Source of the DNA: Quillaja saponaria | Taxonomy: Eukaryota > Streptophyta > Magnoliopsida > Fabales > Quillajaceae | NCBI GenBank assembly: GCA_029379385.1 | Contig: CM055612.1 | Location: forward strand, 10,230,001-10,294,000 | Reading direction: 5' to 3' | Length of the DNA stretch: 64,000 nt | Shown here: positions 47,100 to 59,663 of the stretch, in pieces | Layout: each line of letters opens with the position of its first letter | Numbering within the stretch: the first letter of the stretch is position 1 | Notes under the pieces: model-generated | What the model saw: only the letters and a program-made list of their open reading frames with translations | The model's database searches: none | What the model was told of the DNA's origin: nothing | Translations under genes and position numbers: made by a program

Positions 47100-49655
47100 A
47101 AGAGTTGATCCTTGTGATGTGAGAACTCAAGAAAAACAAAGTTACATGAATCAAAGCCACTAAAACCAGGTAAGAAAATGAAGTCTTCTAATGCTTCATG
47201 GGTTTAGGATCATTATTCATGTGTATAGAGAACTAGCGGAAAAGAAAGAAGGTCTGCTTGTAATTGGTGCGGTGTGAGTTATGATAGTCATTCTTCTCAT
47301 GGAACAACTAATTTTATTAATCATTTGAAACATCAATGTAAGAAGATCCCTAGAAATTTGCTGCCTAATACTGATTCTACTCAGTCTATTTTATGATTTC
47401 AACTTGTTACATTTGAATTAGGATAGCTTGATTCTAAGCTTAGTCATAGTGTGAATGTTGTTTCTGATAAGTATAATGAAAAACTTACTAGAGAGGCATT
47501 GGCCAAATACATCAAAATTGATCAATTACCATTTAGGCATGTTAAGGGTGAAGGATTTCATTTGTTACTTAGTGTTGTATGCCCTAGGATGATTGTTCCA
47601 TCTAGATGGATAGTTGCAAGAGATATTATTCAATGTATATGGATGAAAAAGAAAAACTTAAGAAGTGGTTGTACATAATAAGCTAAAGGTCTCATACACC
47701 ACTGATTGTTGGACATCTGTCCAAAATTAGAGTTATTCACTTTATTGATGATGGTTGGAAGGTAAATAAAAGAATCCTTAATTTTTGTTAGATCCCTGAT
47801 CATAAGGGCAAGACAATTAGAAAGCTAATTGAGAGTTATTTGTTAGAGTGGAGAATAGATTAAGTATTTTGTGTGACAATTGACAATGCATCAGCTAATG
47901 ATAATGTTGTTTTCTCTATTGCTGAAAAAGTACAAAATTAGAATCGGGCTAAGGTGAAATGTTGCATATGAGGTGTTTTGCTCACATTTTAAATCTAATT
48001 GTAAGTGATGGTTTAAAGGATCTTGACCCATTAGTGGTAAAAATTAGGAAAGCAGTGAAGTATATTAGTTCTTCACCTAGTAGGCTACTTAAGTGTAAAA
48101 AATGTGTAGGTGCTGTGAAGTTGCCTACAAAGGCACTTCCTAGTTTAGATGTGACTACAAGGTGGAACTGTACCTTTCTAATGTTAGAATCTGCGATAAA
48201 AAATCAAAAGGCATTTGATAGATTAGTTTTATATGATGCTAACTTTGATATGGAGTTCAAGATTGGTACAGATTTGGAAAAACATCCTCGAAGTTGGGAT
48301 TGAATTGATAAGCCACAGATAGGGCTGTCAATGAGCCGAGCTTGAGCCGAGCTTTGGCAAAGCTCGGCTCGACTCGTCTTATTTTAGGCGAGCTCGAGCT
48401 CGGCTCGAGCTCATTTCAGGCTCTCGAGCTTAAGCTCGTTTCAGGCTCATGATTAAATATTCAAGCTCGGCTCGGCTCGTTAAGGGCTCGCAAAAAAATT
48501 TTGAAAATTCTAAAAAGGTTTTGTAGGCAAGGAGAGTTGAACCCAAGACCACTTAGTAAGTATTTGTGCAAATTACCACTAAACCAAGCAACAATTTATG
48601 TTAGTTTTTTGTATATAAATAGATTTATTATAAATGTATATATAAATAATAAAATAGTTATTAAATAATATTAAACAAGCCAGCTCACGAGCCGAGTTTT
48701 GTAAAGGTTGAGCTCGGTTCGTTTTACTAAACGAGCTTAAAATAAAGCTCAAGATCAGTTCGTTTAAAAAATGAGCCAAGCTTGATCCGAGCCCACGAGC
48801 TAGCTCGGCTCATTGCCACCCCTAGCTACAGAGGTGTTTTTGAAATTTTTAAAGGTGTTTTATGATGTAACAAACAAATTTCAGCTTCTACCTATGTTAC
48901 ATCAAACTTATATTTCCATGATTTTCGCTCAATCCTTAGTAAGTTGAATTATTGGCGTGACCAAACAAAAGATGGCATTCTTTCTTCTATGGCCTTCAAT
49001 ATGAAGCTTAAACATGACAAATATTGAAGTGATATGGACACAATTAATCACATGCACTTCATTGGTGTATTGCTTAACCCGAGATACAAGTAGCCATTTG
49101 TTACTTGGAGTTTAAAGAAATTGTTTGGCAGTGTTGCAGCTACAACCACAAGAGATCAAGTGAAACACACTTTGTGCAAATTTATGATCATTATAATCTT
49201 CGTGAGGGAGTACCTATTGATTCATTTGCTTTTAATATTGGTGGTACACCTTTACATAATGCAACTAGTCAAGACAAGAAGAGAATGTTGATGAATCAGA
49301 CCGATTTGCAAGTGAACTTGACAAAGAAATGAATGAAGAAGACAACTTGGCTGGAAAGTCAAAATCGGGGAGGTATCTCTTGGAGTCTCATGAACCTAAA
49401 CTTCCAAAATTTGACATTTTAGATTAGTGGAAAGTTAATGCAAGTAAATATCCAATGTTAGCTTTGTTGGCAAAAGATGTCTTGGCTGTTCCTATCATCA
49501 CACTACCATTTGAGTCTGCCTTTTCAATTGCAAGCCATGTGCTCAGTCCATACCGAAGCTCACTACTTTCTAAGAAAGTGGAGGCACTTATATGTACACA
49601 AAAATGGCTTCGATGTACTATTATACCTATTGAAATGGAAGAATCACGAGATTAA
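47100..49655 (+). pseudogene. hAT transposase (BED finger, catalytic core, hATC dimerisation domain), broken
   Basis: A BED zinc finger (CNWCGVSYDSHS, then NFINHLKHQC) lies near 47250-47340. The frame LTREALAKYIKIDQLPFRHV... to 47678 is the start of the RNase H-like core. MLHMRCFAHILNLIVSDGL from 47959 is the conserved CxxH region, followed by LPSLDVTTRWNCTFLML. Past the MITE the core resumes (EVFLKFLKVFYDVTNKF, about 48830). The C-terminus has the hATC dimerisation motif: KVNASKYPMLALLAKDVLAV, then FESAFSIASHVLSPYRSSL, to 49654. Frame changes occur near 47680-47950 and 48890-49330, with several stops (47395, 47826, 49429). The product would be inactive. Confidence 0.9.
48320..48824 (-). mobile_element. 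hAT MITE with GAGC-rich ends and tRNA-like core, copy 2 (inverted)
   Basis: 505 bp, the reverse complement of the element at 43320 throughout. Ends are TAGGGCTGTCAATGAGCC on the left and ...GGCTCATTGCCACCCCTA on the right. The flanking 8-mers GCCACAGA (48312-48319) and GCTACAGA (48825-48832) differ at one base. The pol III-like boxes are kept on the minus strand: box A at 48586-48576 (identical TGGTTTAGTGG) and box B at about 48543-48533 (GGTTCAACTC, one change). It was inserted into the hAT transposase pseudogene. Confidence 0.92.
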
Positions 49656-50599
49656 GTTGAAAAACTTGCAGAAGATAATATTAAACTTGTGATTTTATGT
49701 TTTCTACTACTTCTTTAGTAAGGATATTAACTGTTAGCTATCTTGTTTTAGGTATGGCCAAACTAAGTGTTATAGAGCCAAATAGTGTGGATTGATTTGC
49801 ATGTTATGGAAAAAAAAAAATTGGTGAGAAAGATGTGAGTTTATATTTTACAGGTTACTAATTTTTATGCCATAATTTTTTTTTAATTGATGTGATATTA
49901 GTGGATAATGATATAGAATGAACTATTTTGGTATAATGTAGTTTAATGGTTTAGTTGAATAAGTTATGTACAATGATTGCATCCATCTAAGCTACATGTT
50001 CTTATTATTTTTTGGCTGCCTATTATAACTTATAAGGGAGAGATTTGTGACTTTTGTATGATTTTTCTAACTTTTGTTTTATATTTTATTTTTTTCATAT
50101 ATACTTGCAGGTTGCTAGAGTTAAGAATTGAGACTTTGAATGACTATTAACAATGAAAAATACATGGAGGCAGAATGTGCCATAAGGTAGAAGACATGAG
50201 CTGATGAAGATATATTTTGAGTTTTGACTTCTTAATAAACACTTTTAGTTTTAAATATATATTTTGTTTTGATATCCATGTTATTGACCATAATTTTAGT
50301 GTGCTGATATTAAAGACATGTAATTTATTATATAGTTAAAAGTTTTGTATTTAAAAAATAAAAATAAATAAATTGGGTCTTAATATTTGTCAAAAATAGT
50401 TATTGGGACATTATATAATAAAGCCAAATTGTAGATTATTCAACCCACCCGACCCACTTAATTTTCAGACTAGGTGAAAAATTCTCCCACCTGGCCACCC
50501 GAATTTTAGAATTGGGTAGAGTTTTATTACACTTGACTTGTGCGGGTTAGATGGTATTTGGGCTGCACCCGAATTGTCCCATCTAATTGCACAGCCCTA

Positions 50600-52819
50600 A
50601 TTGTTAGTTAGGGATTCAAGTTTGTAGGAACACACTTATGAGGAGATGCAGTCACGAATCCCGAACGAGATTAGGCTTTACTCAAAGATGTGAGAATACT
50701 CTTAGAAAACTAGAGATTAGGCTTTACTCAAAAATGTGAGAATACTCTTAGAAAACTAAAAAGAAAATATATTTATTGGCAACATGTAATAACGCTATCC
50801 ATGGAAAGTTTATACAAAAATAAATGTGTCCCGGGAAATTATGATGTGCTTTTACCAATTTGTGGGTTTCAATTGACTTTTGATAGATTATTACAAGGAT
50901 GATAGATATGTCAAATCTAATAACATGTCATTTTCAATATATAAACCACATTATTCATCAATTATACATTTTTATAAATATTGTTTTTGCTCTTTTATTT
51001 TCTTTTTCTAATCAAATACTATCATTTATTTATGGAAAGACTATTATGACCAGTTTTATGACCTAATGTAATTTATATTTTTAGACCCAGAGTGGTCATC
51101 GTCTTGAAAAATAAGGAGAATCAAGAATTAGAAGATCAACCAGAAAGAAATAAGAATTGACTGACGTAAATAATTGAAAACATATTTAAATAAATTTTTT
51201 AATACATATATATTAGTTATATAAATAATTAAACATAACAAATAATTAGCTAGGTGAATTGGTTATTAATCTCCCTCTTTTTCTTTTTTTTTTTCATTTA
51301 GCAAACAAGTGTGTCCATGTCTCGCGCATCTCAAATAGTCAAGACATGACATTCACGTCATGACTATAAAATTTATATAAGTTATATTTCCTGCAGTTTC
51401 TTTCAAGAAAATTTTTGGAACCAAGAAAGTAAATGGAGAAAGTACATATTCTTAACTACTAATTTCTTATTTAATGTAAATTAAAGATCAATAATATCAT
51501 TTATTTATTAAAAATAAAATGCTTAAATCTATCTAAGAAAACAATCTCATTGAAAGAAACGATTGTACTGGACTCGGATTGCCATGGCCCAACACCGGCT
51601 TTACTTTTATCACAATACGTTGAACAACAAAAATTAACAAAATCTCTTAATCCCTCTGTCTCTTTCATTTTCCTAACAAAGGCTTCACTGAACTCAGAAG
51701 GTTGTGTATAGTAATTAGCATAGTCTGAATAGTTAGTTGGCTTTTGAAAATTTCAAAAAGAAAAAGTACAGCCACAGAAGAACAAACACAACACAATGAC
51801 AAAGTGATAATGATGGGTTGCTTTCTAATATCTTTTTGGTTGGTAATGTCATTGGTTAGAAACTTCTAAGCCTTTAATATATTGGATAAGGACTACAAAT
51901 CTAATAACAGTAAGTAGTATATTTAAATCTCAACTAATCAGTACTGCTCAAGGAGTAGCTTTTAAGGAATCGGAGTAGACGACTGGGCTCCTAAATTTTT
52001 TTAAAATAATAATATTATAATTTTAAATTAATTTTTAACTTTTTATTTTTATTTAATAACGTGACTTCAAAAATAAAAAACAGATAATATTTTTATTTTT
52101 TAAACTATGCGACTAACAAAATTAATGGGCTAAATTTTTTTTTTTAATTTATAAATTTTTATTATGTCTTATGAGTTAAATTTTTTTTATTATTATTATT
52201 ATAGTGGGATATTTTTATATAAAATTTTATGTTTTTTTTTATTATTATAATAGAATCTGTTTATATAAAATTTTAGTATATTTTTTAAAGAATAAATGTG
52301 TAGCTCTGTCACTAATAATATTTCTAGAATGAAAATAAATAATCATTACTTCATAAATAAAATAAAATTCTCATACATTAATTCTAAAATAAATAATTCT
52401 TATAAATTACTTCTATCTGTTCAATTTTTTTAGAAAAATTTACTTATTAAAAATAATATTTAATTACACTTATGGCATGTGATTCTGTTCGAAGAAGAAA
52501 AGAACATTGTATATTAATTGTGCAAAAATCAAAACCCCATCAGAACTTAATTAGTCTCATTGGTTCAAGAACCAAAGGTAAATCCAAAGTGATTTTGTTT
52601 TCTTGATACGTCGCAAATTGATATTGTTGGCTTGTTGCCAAATTGCCATGCAGATACCCAATTCCATGCTCTGACACGTGCACCACCACCCACCTTCCCA
52701 AATTCATATGTTCTAGGGAAGTAAATAAATAATAAATTATTCTTTTCGTTTCTATTTTTAATTTACTTTATTTTATTTAAACATCTTGAGAGGTATCTGG
52801 TGAGCTAAGAGTAAAATAC
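50600..52819. other. No gene recognised
   Basis: Contains a 46-bp tandem duplication at 50667-50758 and long A/T runs (52000-52300). Nothing coding. Confidence 0.5.
50667..50758 (+). repeat. 46-bp tandem duplication
   Basis: GAGATTAGGCTTTACTCAAA to AGAAAACTA occurs twice at a 46-base offset with one change (GATGTG against AATGTG). Confidence 0.92.
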
Positions 52820-52959
52820 GTGTCCTCGCCAACAATATTCCATAGAAAATTAGCATAATTAGCAGCCGAGATGACTTCCGTATAAGTCTGCTACGATAGA
52901 ATGATATTAATTATAAAAATTATGCTGCCAAAGTAAGAGAATTTATCTTAAAATTATTA

Positions 52960-55720
52960 CAAATTAAGAAAGTTGGTAAAAGAAGTTGTTTTGCACTACA
53001 GACAGATTCATGCATCTCCTAAAGATTGTAATCTGCATTACGCTGAAGAAGATAAGAGTGTCCTATTTGTGGTCACCCACTTTTCAAATCTAAGAAGGCA
53101 GAAAATTTCCAACAAAAAGATATGACATACAAGATTTTGAGGTATTTTTCAATTACACCAAGACTAAAGAAGCTTTACATGTCATCTAAAATTCTTGACA
53201 CATGACCTGGTATAAAGATGGCCTTCAATCGAACCCCAATTTCATCACTCACCCAGCTAATGCGGAAGTATAGAAACAATTTTGATCTTGTCCATCCTAA
53301 TTTTGCAAGCGAGATTAGAAATGTTAGGTTGGGATTTTCTACGACTGGTTTTAATCTATTTGGTAACTCTGATGTCCAAATCACTTGTTGGCCTGTATTT
53401 ATTACTGCATACAGCTTTCCACCCAACATGTATTTGAAGAAAGAATCTATTTTCATAACAATGGTTATTCCTAGTCCAAATTCATTGACAAAAAATTTGG
53501 ATGCGGATCCAAGACCTTTGGTGGATGAGCTGAAAACTCTACGGACTGAGGTTATATACACATTTGATGCTTACAGAAAATAGAATTTTCTTCTAAAAGG
53601 TTAACTTTTAAGGACTATTAGTGATTTTCCTATTTATAAAATGTTATATGGGTGGAGTACTCAATGACAACTTGCTTGCCAGGTATGTATAGAGAAGATG
53701 ACGTCTTTCTCAGTAAAACATGGAAAGAAGTGTCTTTAGTTTAATTGCCATCGATAGAAGAAAAAAATAGCAAGCAAAAAATCTGTGGCTATGGTATGGA
53801 TTATCACTAGATAAAAAATAGTAATTTTTGGGATCTACCATACTAGGAGACAAATTTGATTCAACATAATCTTGATGTAATGCATATAAAAAAAATTTCT
53901 TGTAATAATGTCTTCAATACGCTCATGAATATTAAAGGGAAAACAAAAGACATTCTTGCTGCATGTGAGGACTTGTGATTGTTATATAAGCGTCCTAAAT
54001 TAGAATGCAATCGAAGATGGGAACTTATTGAAACTGAAAGCTACTTATGTTTTAACAGATGATAAAATAAAAAAGAAGTGCGTGAATAAGCTAAACAACT
54101 ATGTTTTCTTGATGGATATGTCACCAATAATTCATGGTGTGTCCATCTTGATAGGAAGAAACTATATGGTATGAAAAGTGACGATTGTTGCCATGTATTC
54201 CTTCAGAGGTTGTTGCCATTGATTACACGTGACTAACTACCTAAGCCGATTTAGGAGGCGTTGATGTTATTGAGCTAATTTTTAGTTGATATTTGTTCCA
54301 CTGAGATTGATGTCGATATGGTTCAACTAGAAGAAGACGTTTTTGAAATCCTGTGTAAGTTAGAAATGATATAAATTACTGGATTTTTTTTTATCAATGG
54401 AACATCTCATCGTACATCTTCTTTTTGAGGCGCGAGTTGGCGGTCAGTTCAATATTGTTGGATTTATTCATTTGAAATGTAAATATTCTTTCCTAATCAA
54501 TGTTTCAACATATACTTATATACTTATCAACTACTCGCTAGATCAGCTAAGTTTTGTTGTAATACACATATGGGCATGCATGATTTTGAGAAATCAAAAC
54601 AAGGTACAAATAGAAGGATCCATTTGTGAGGCATACTTGCTAGAAGAAATTTCAAATTTCTCTATAATGTACTTTAAGCCTAACATTCCTACCAAACACA
54701 ATAAAATCCCTCGGTAAGATTATGGAGAGGGAGATCGTAATAATGTTCCATGTCTTTCTAGTTTTGAATATCCCGGTAGATCCTTTGGAAGGAGTTGGTC
54801 AAAATTTATAGATGATAAATATTTGAAAGTAGTAGAGACATATGTGCTCTTAAATTGCAATGAGATTAAATATATCTCGAGTATAGTTCATGTTTTACCT
54901 TACACTTATGTCTTTCAATTACATATATCGTATTTTTATTCATTCTATTAAACAAAAAAAATAATAATAATGAAATGCTAAGAGAAATGAATACTAGAAT
55001 TACTAGAATTACCGATAATGACATTGAGAATGAAAGAGAAAACAATTTCTCAATCTTCATAGAAAAATTTGTAAGTACGGTATATAGCTTCATAAAATTA
55101 TATATGTTATTTCATCAACATGCTCACATATTAACACTGATTTAACCAAATGAGAGAGAATCAACAATCCTATAGTGCGAGACATGGCCTGTGGTCCAAC
55201 TAATTCTGTGACATGTTATAATGCATTTATCGTCAATGGGTATAGGTTTCACACTTCGACTATCCATAGTGGTGTTTGTGACTAGGTTGTAATTATAGTG
55301 ATGATTCACTAAATTACCATTTAGTAATTGAAGAAATAGTAAAGTTGACATATGATTGTCATAATCGTCAGGTTGTACTATTTAAAGGTCAATAATTTGA
55401 CCCAATTAATGGTGTATAAATTTATAAGCATGGGCTTGTGGATGTCAATCATAAATTACTGTGATGTTCCTTCAAGCCATTCATATTAGCTGAACAAGCC
55501 CAGCAAGTATATTACACCAAGTATCCAAAGTCGAAAAATAAATAGCATCTTGATTGGTAGGTTGTATGCTAAGTGAAGTGATAAGATCAATGAACTTTCT
55601 ACAAAAATGATGCCTTCAAGAGGTTGAACAACACTGACATGTTCAATGAAGTTGATGAACCTTTGGTGTTAGTCAATGTAGGTCTTCTAGAGGAGAATGA
55701 CCATGACACTGATATCTAGA
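52960..55720 (+). pseudogene. CACTA TNP2-type transposase, broken
   Basis: From about 53040 the plus strand matches TNP2 in shifted frames. An N-terminal zinc-binding part is recognisable (CNLHYAEEDK, then CxxCGHP-like). The Transposase_21 core is open from ATG 53218: MAFNRTPISSLTQLM, FASEIRNVRLGFSTTGFNLF and CWPVFITAYSFPPNM, to a stop at 53581. DVMHIKK and NIKGKTKDILAA appear near 53870-53960. The DUF4218 region (MEHLIVHLLFEARVGG, then EGSICEAYLLEEISNFSIMY) is open at 54397-54717. DUF4216 (FILAEQAQQVYYTKYPKSK) is near 55475-55545, and the acidic C-terminal DEPLVLVNVGLLEENDHD near 55660. Stops and frameshifts separate all these pieces. Confidence 0.9.
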
Positions 55721-56359
55721 AGTCTAAAATTTTCAAAATAAGTGATTATTTTATTAACTAAATATTTATATTTTTTAAGTTATTGGTAGGGATAAATGTA
55801 CATGTGTTTATAATTTTTGGATGTGCAGATGACGATCAGATGTCTCTTTATGAGTGGATCCATCTTTGTCACTTCCTAACTCAATTTCCACCATCTTCTA
55901 TGTCCTCAACATGCAAGTGTCTTTACTTTTCTATTAACATTGCAGTTATTTTAATATAAGTCAATGAAATTGTATTATGAAAGTATATATATCTTACTGT
56001 TATAATTTATAAATGCATTGTAGGTTGAATCATAGAGTTGAGGAAGAGGACGGGGACAAGGAGGATAAGGATTTAGGTAGAGGTTGATAGGGTTAGGGTT
56101 AATTTTATAGGAAAACTTCATTCAAACTCTCTATTTTATTAACGATAATCATTTTGATTTTATTATTCTTATATTTGCTAACAATAAAGTTATCTTTTGT
56201 TGATTATTCTTGGAAAATTATTTATATTGTTGTTGCCATTTATTGTTGCAGGAATTTAAGGGTGGGAAGGAGGGGTTGATGGTGAATATAAACTATTTTA
56301 GCAAGTATATAATTGTAATAAATGGGAGAAATAGAACAACAGGTAAAACCTCCCCTAAA

Positions 56360-56790
56360 AACCCATTTTAGCGAGGGATTGTGGAGAGGAATTAGCATGG
56401 GATTTTTTCATAAATTTAACCCTAGTAAGGGATTTTCCTAGAAATTCAAGCTTAGAGAGGGATTGGCAAAAAATTAGCGAGGGAATATCCAAAACTTAGG
56501 GAGAGATTAGCAAGGGTGTTGATGGAAAATTAAATGCATATTGGAGAGGGATTGGCAAGCAATTTACTAATAGCTAGGAGAAAAATTAGTGTGGAATAGT
56601 TTCCTCGCCAACTTAGTAAAGGATGTACCTCCTTGCCATTTAGTGAAGGTTTGGTAAGGAATAAGCCAATTCCTCTCTTATTATGATCAAGAAAAAGCAT
56701 GGGATGCTTTGCCTCGCGAATTGCTCGCTAATCCCTTACTATGTCATTTGGCGATGGATTGGCGAAGGACAGAGTTCGTTGATAAACTGT
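56360..56790 (+). repeat. CACTA 1 3' subterminal repeats
   Basis: At least eight copies of a GCGAGGGATTGGC(A/G)A-like word occur in both orientations, for example GCGAGGGATTGTGG, AGAGGGATTGGCAA, CTCGCCAACTTAGT and CGATGGATTGGCGA. In other CACTA elements such words bind the TNPA-type protein. Confidence 0.85.
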
Positions 56791-56805
56791 CTTTTACTTG
56801 TAGTG

Positions 56806-57162
56806 AACGGTTTAATTCAAATTGTAACTACCACCATAATTATCTTTTTAATATTACAATAGATGTCTTGTGTCCCATTATAACTATAATTGTATGATTA
56901 ATGCTATGACATGTGACACAATCTTACTAGCTACTATATTCAATATAAAGGGATTAAAACCTCAAAGGTAAATCAGTTTCTTCTCTTACACCTTCTCTTT
57001 TTTTTTTACAGATTTTCAGTTTATATATTCTGGTTATACTGACTTAATTGTCAAAAAATATTCAGGTTCACATGACCACCCTTTCCACATCTTGTAAGTA
57101 AGATTGTCACGTGGGATATCTTCACTGATCAAATTCATATTTAATAATGTACAAAAGCCTTT
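56806..57162. other. Spacer between two CACTA elements
   Basis: 357 bp of AT-rich DNA with no feature. Confidence 0.6.
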
Positions 57163-57560
57163 CACTACAAGAAATTACTACATCTGTGCTTACCCTAAAA
57201 CAAACTTAGAATATTTAAGACTACAATTTGATTATATGTATCCTCGTATTTGCAGAAGCAGATAGTCCTAAAACATAAAAATCAAGAAGCTGATACTTTT
57301 AAAATAGATGCATAAAATAATTACTTTTGGCATCGTATTCCTTGTATGTGTTTGCGTCTACATTTTTCACATTAGCGATTTTTTTTGCAGATGTAGTTAT
57401 CTAATATTTAGGCCATTTTTTGTGAATTTGTTTGCGTTTGAGCTACACTTATTTGCTTCTATATATTGCAGATGCAAATAGTATAATAATATTTTTAAAA
57501 GATATCTTTAAATCTGCATCTGCCACTTAGTGTACTTGCAGCTGCAATGGGAAATCCAGA
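57163..57560 (+). repeat. CACTA 2 5' terminus and subterminal repeats
   Basis: After the CACTA end, words built on TTTGCAGATG or its reverse recur: TTTGCAGAAGCAGATAG, TTTGCGTCTACA, TTTGCAGATGTAG, ATATTGCAGATGCAAATAG, AATCTGCATCTGCCAC, CTTGCAGCTGCAATG. They lie 30-100 bases apart in both orientations. Confidence 0.85.
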
Positions 57561-57915
57561 TACTCTTTCATGTTTAAATCTTGTATCCTGTGATCTCATT
57601 TCTCCTTCTTACTTCTTCCTTCTTCTTCTTTCCTCCATTGTTGAACTTTGGAGCTCTCACCCTACCCACATCTAGCCCACTGTTGTCATATATGGTCAAT
57701 CCATCTCGTTGCCATCCGATCAATCCTTCGTTAGTCATTCGGCCTTATACTGCTATCAGATCTACCTTATGCTGTAGTCAGCGAAGTGCCCAAACCCAGC
57801 ATTATTTGATGCCATGTTTTTACTCCCCTATATCTAGATTTGGTCAAATTTTATAGGCCTTTTAGGCTTAAGTTGTTAAACAACAATTTGAATAAATGAA
57901 TAATTTTCTTTGTAA

Positions 57916-58260
57916 GGGTATGTGTTATATACACTTGAATGTTGATTTTTCTTAAACTAGTATTTAAAATATGTAAGGATATGTGTTACTAATTTAGCAA
58001 TTATGTCATATACACTTAAATGTTGACTTTTATTGAATTTTATTTAAAATATGTAAGGGTATGTTTTTTGTTAGGATATGTGTTACTAATTTAGCAATTA
58101 TGTCATATACACTTAAATGTTGACTTTTATTGAATTTTATTTAAAATATGTAAGGGTATGTTTTTTGTTAGGGTATATGTTAATAATTTAGCAATTATAA
58201 ATCATATATGCTTGAATGTTGATTTTTCTTGAACTAGTGTTTAAAATATGAAAGGGTATG
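57916..58260 (+). repeat. ~97-bp tandem repeat, about 3.5 units
   Basis: GATATGTGTTACTAATTTAG or its variant starts units at about 57979, 58075 and 58172. Each continues TTATGTCATATACACTTAAA and TTTAAAATATGTAAGGGTAT. Two adjacent units are nearly identical, pointing to recent duplication. Confidence 0.9.
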
Positions 58261-58725
58261 TAGATTTGTTAAGCTATGTGAAAGTTTCCTAAATATGAAA
58301 AAGAAAAAAACTATGAAACCAAAACTTACATCATATATATAAACTAATTTACATTCATTGATTTGAGTATTAAAATAAAGCAATAAAAACCCCAATAAAA
58401 CAATAAACTTCTAAACTATAAAACAATCCTTCTAAACAATAGCCATACACAATCCAAACAACACCAAGATAAAACCTAGTATTTAAAATGTGATGGGTGT
58501 GTTGATTTGTTAGGTTATGTGAAAGTTCCCTAAATATGAAAAAGAAAAAAAAAAATGGAACAAAAAATTTACGTCACATAAACTAATTTACATTCTTTGA
58601 TTTGCGCATACAATAAAGAAAGGAAAACCACAATAAACTTCTAAGCTATAAAACAATACTTCTAAATCATAGGCACACACAATCTCTAGACAACACTAAG
58701 ATAAAACCTAAATGCTAATATAAAT
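58250..58725 (+). repeat. ~240-bp tandem duplication
   Basis: GATTTGTTAAGCTATGTGAA (58263) and GATTTGTTAGGTTATGTGAA (58504) begin two copies. Shared blocks are CCTAAATATGAAAAAGAAAA, AACTAATTTACATTC, AATAAACTTCTAA and CAACAC(C/T)AAGATAAAACC. The copies are diverged by small changes. Confidence 0.88.
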
Positions 58726-59663
58726 CAAAGAAAAGGCCAATTAAAAATGTAAATAACATACACATATTAGCTAATTGAAACTACAGGTGCATGAGTGGTA
58801 GAAAGTACTCCATTCATCCTAGCTAACAAAACTTTCAAGAAGCTATTTTTAAAATTTATATAGGTAATTCTTGTTCTTCCCTTTCTAATAGTTCTTACCT
58901 TTAATCGTTACCATGGTCCAATGCATTGTAGGAAGGCTTATTGCCTATTTTAATGCATTCACAGGAAGGTTTATTTCTTATTTCAATATTATTGCATATT
59001 CTTTTTCTTCCTTTTAGGTACTTAGGAATTTGTATTTAAATTTTATTAGGAGATTTGAAGGGGCAATCACGAATCCACTGACCTACACAACCACAAATGG
59101 AAGAAAAATACAAGAAATCAAAAACCAAGGGAACAATTCCAAGGATGGTAGTATATATATTGCTGATGCATGCATTACATATCACATTCTCTTAGAAACC
59201 TATTTGAGAATCGTTTTAAATGAACAAATATATGTTCTTCTAACTTTAAAACAATTCTTGAATTGTCCAAGTTAAGTGGACAATTTATGAAAGCAAACAT
59301 CTTAGTTGTTACAGTAGTATGCTTAACTTTTTGTCTATTTGGTTGAAATTCTGGATGTGTGTCTCTATGTTCTCTGAGTATATACATAAACATAGCGATA
59401 TTGGCTTGTCTATGTCTTGTACTTAGAAGATCATAGCAAATTACTCTCAGAATTTACCAAGTGGGCACAAAAGGATTATGCATATCATTGAAATGAAAGT
59501 GTAGCTTTTCTGAATGGGATATGACTAACCCTTAGGATGGCTTTGGAGGTGGTAAAGAGCATATACTAATAATTAGTTCATTCATTTTGAGACAATCTAT
59601 CTGTTGTGTAATTATTGTACTGAAATAATAGAATTGAAGTGTTATATGACTAATGTAAAGACA

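Larger units (their letters stand above)
47040..50599 (+). mobile_element. hAT transposon remnant with transposase; right end intact
   Basis: The right end ...ATTGCACAGCCCTA at 50599 in reverse is TAGGGCTGTGCAAT, a standard plant hAT terminus, preceded by subterminal CACCCGA/GACCCA words. The interior encodes a hAT transposase in pieces. I found no matching left terminus near 47000, so the left side is deleted or lost beyond the LTR-like block. A MITE of another hAT family interrupts it at 48320-48824. Confidence 0.75.
52820..56805 (+). mobile_element. CACTA (En/Spm) transposon 1, 5' end lost
   Basis: The right terminus ...CTTTTACTTGTAGTG at 56791-56805 is the reverse complement of CACTACAAGTAAAAG, a typical CACTA end. 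The ~450 bp before it are filled with GCGAGGGATTGGC-type subterminal repeats. Inside is a broken TNP2 transposase on the plus strand. CTCGCCAAC and TTAGCATAATTAGCAGCCGAG near 52825 are diverged 5' subterminal words, but no 5' CACTA was found, so the left end is deleted. Three bases after the end are AAC; the partner duplication is unknown. Confidence 0.85.

Noticed and set aside
48579..48779. Open frame inside MITE copy 2, and its counterpart at 43529-43735
   Set aside because: They read across MITE ends and the tRNA-like core; the two copies do not conserve the same peptide.
52990..53010. TTTGCACTACAGACAG as the 5' CACTA terminus of element 1
   Set aside because: It falls inside the recognisable start of the TNP2 reading frame and does not match the 3' terminus CACTACAAGTAAAAG.
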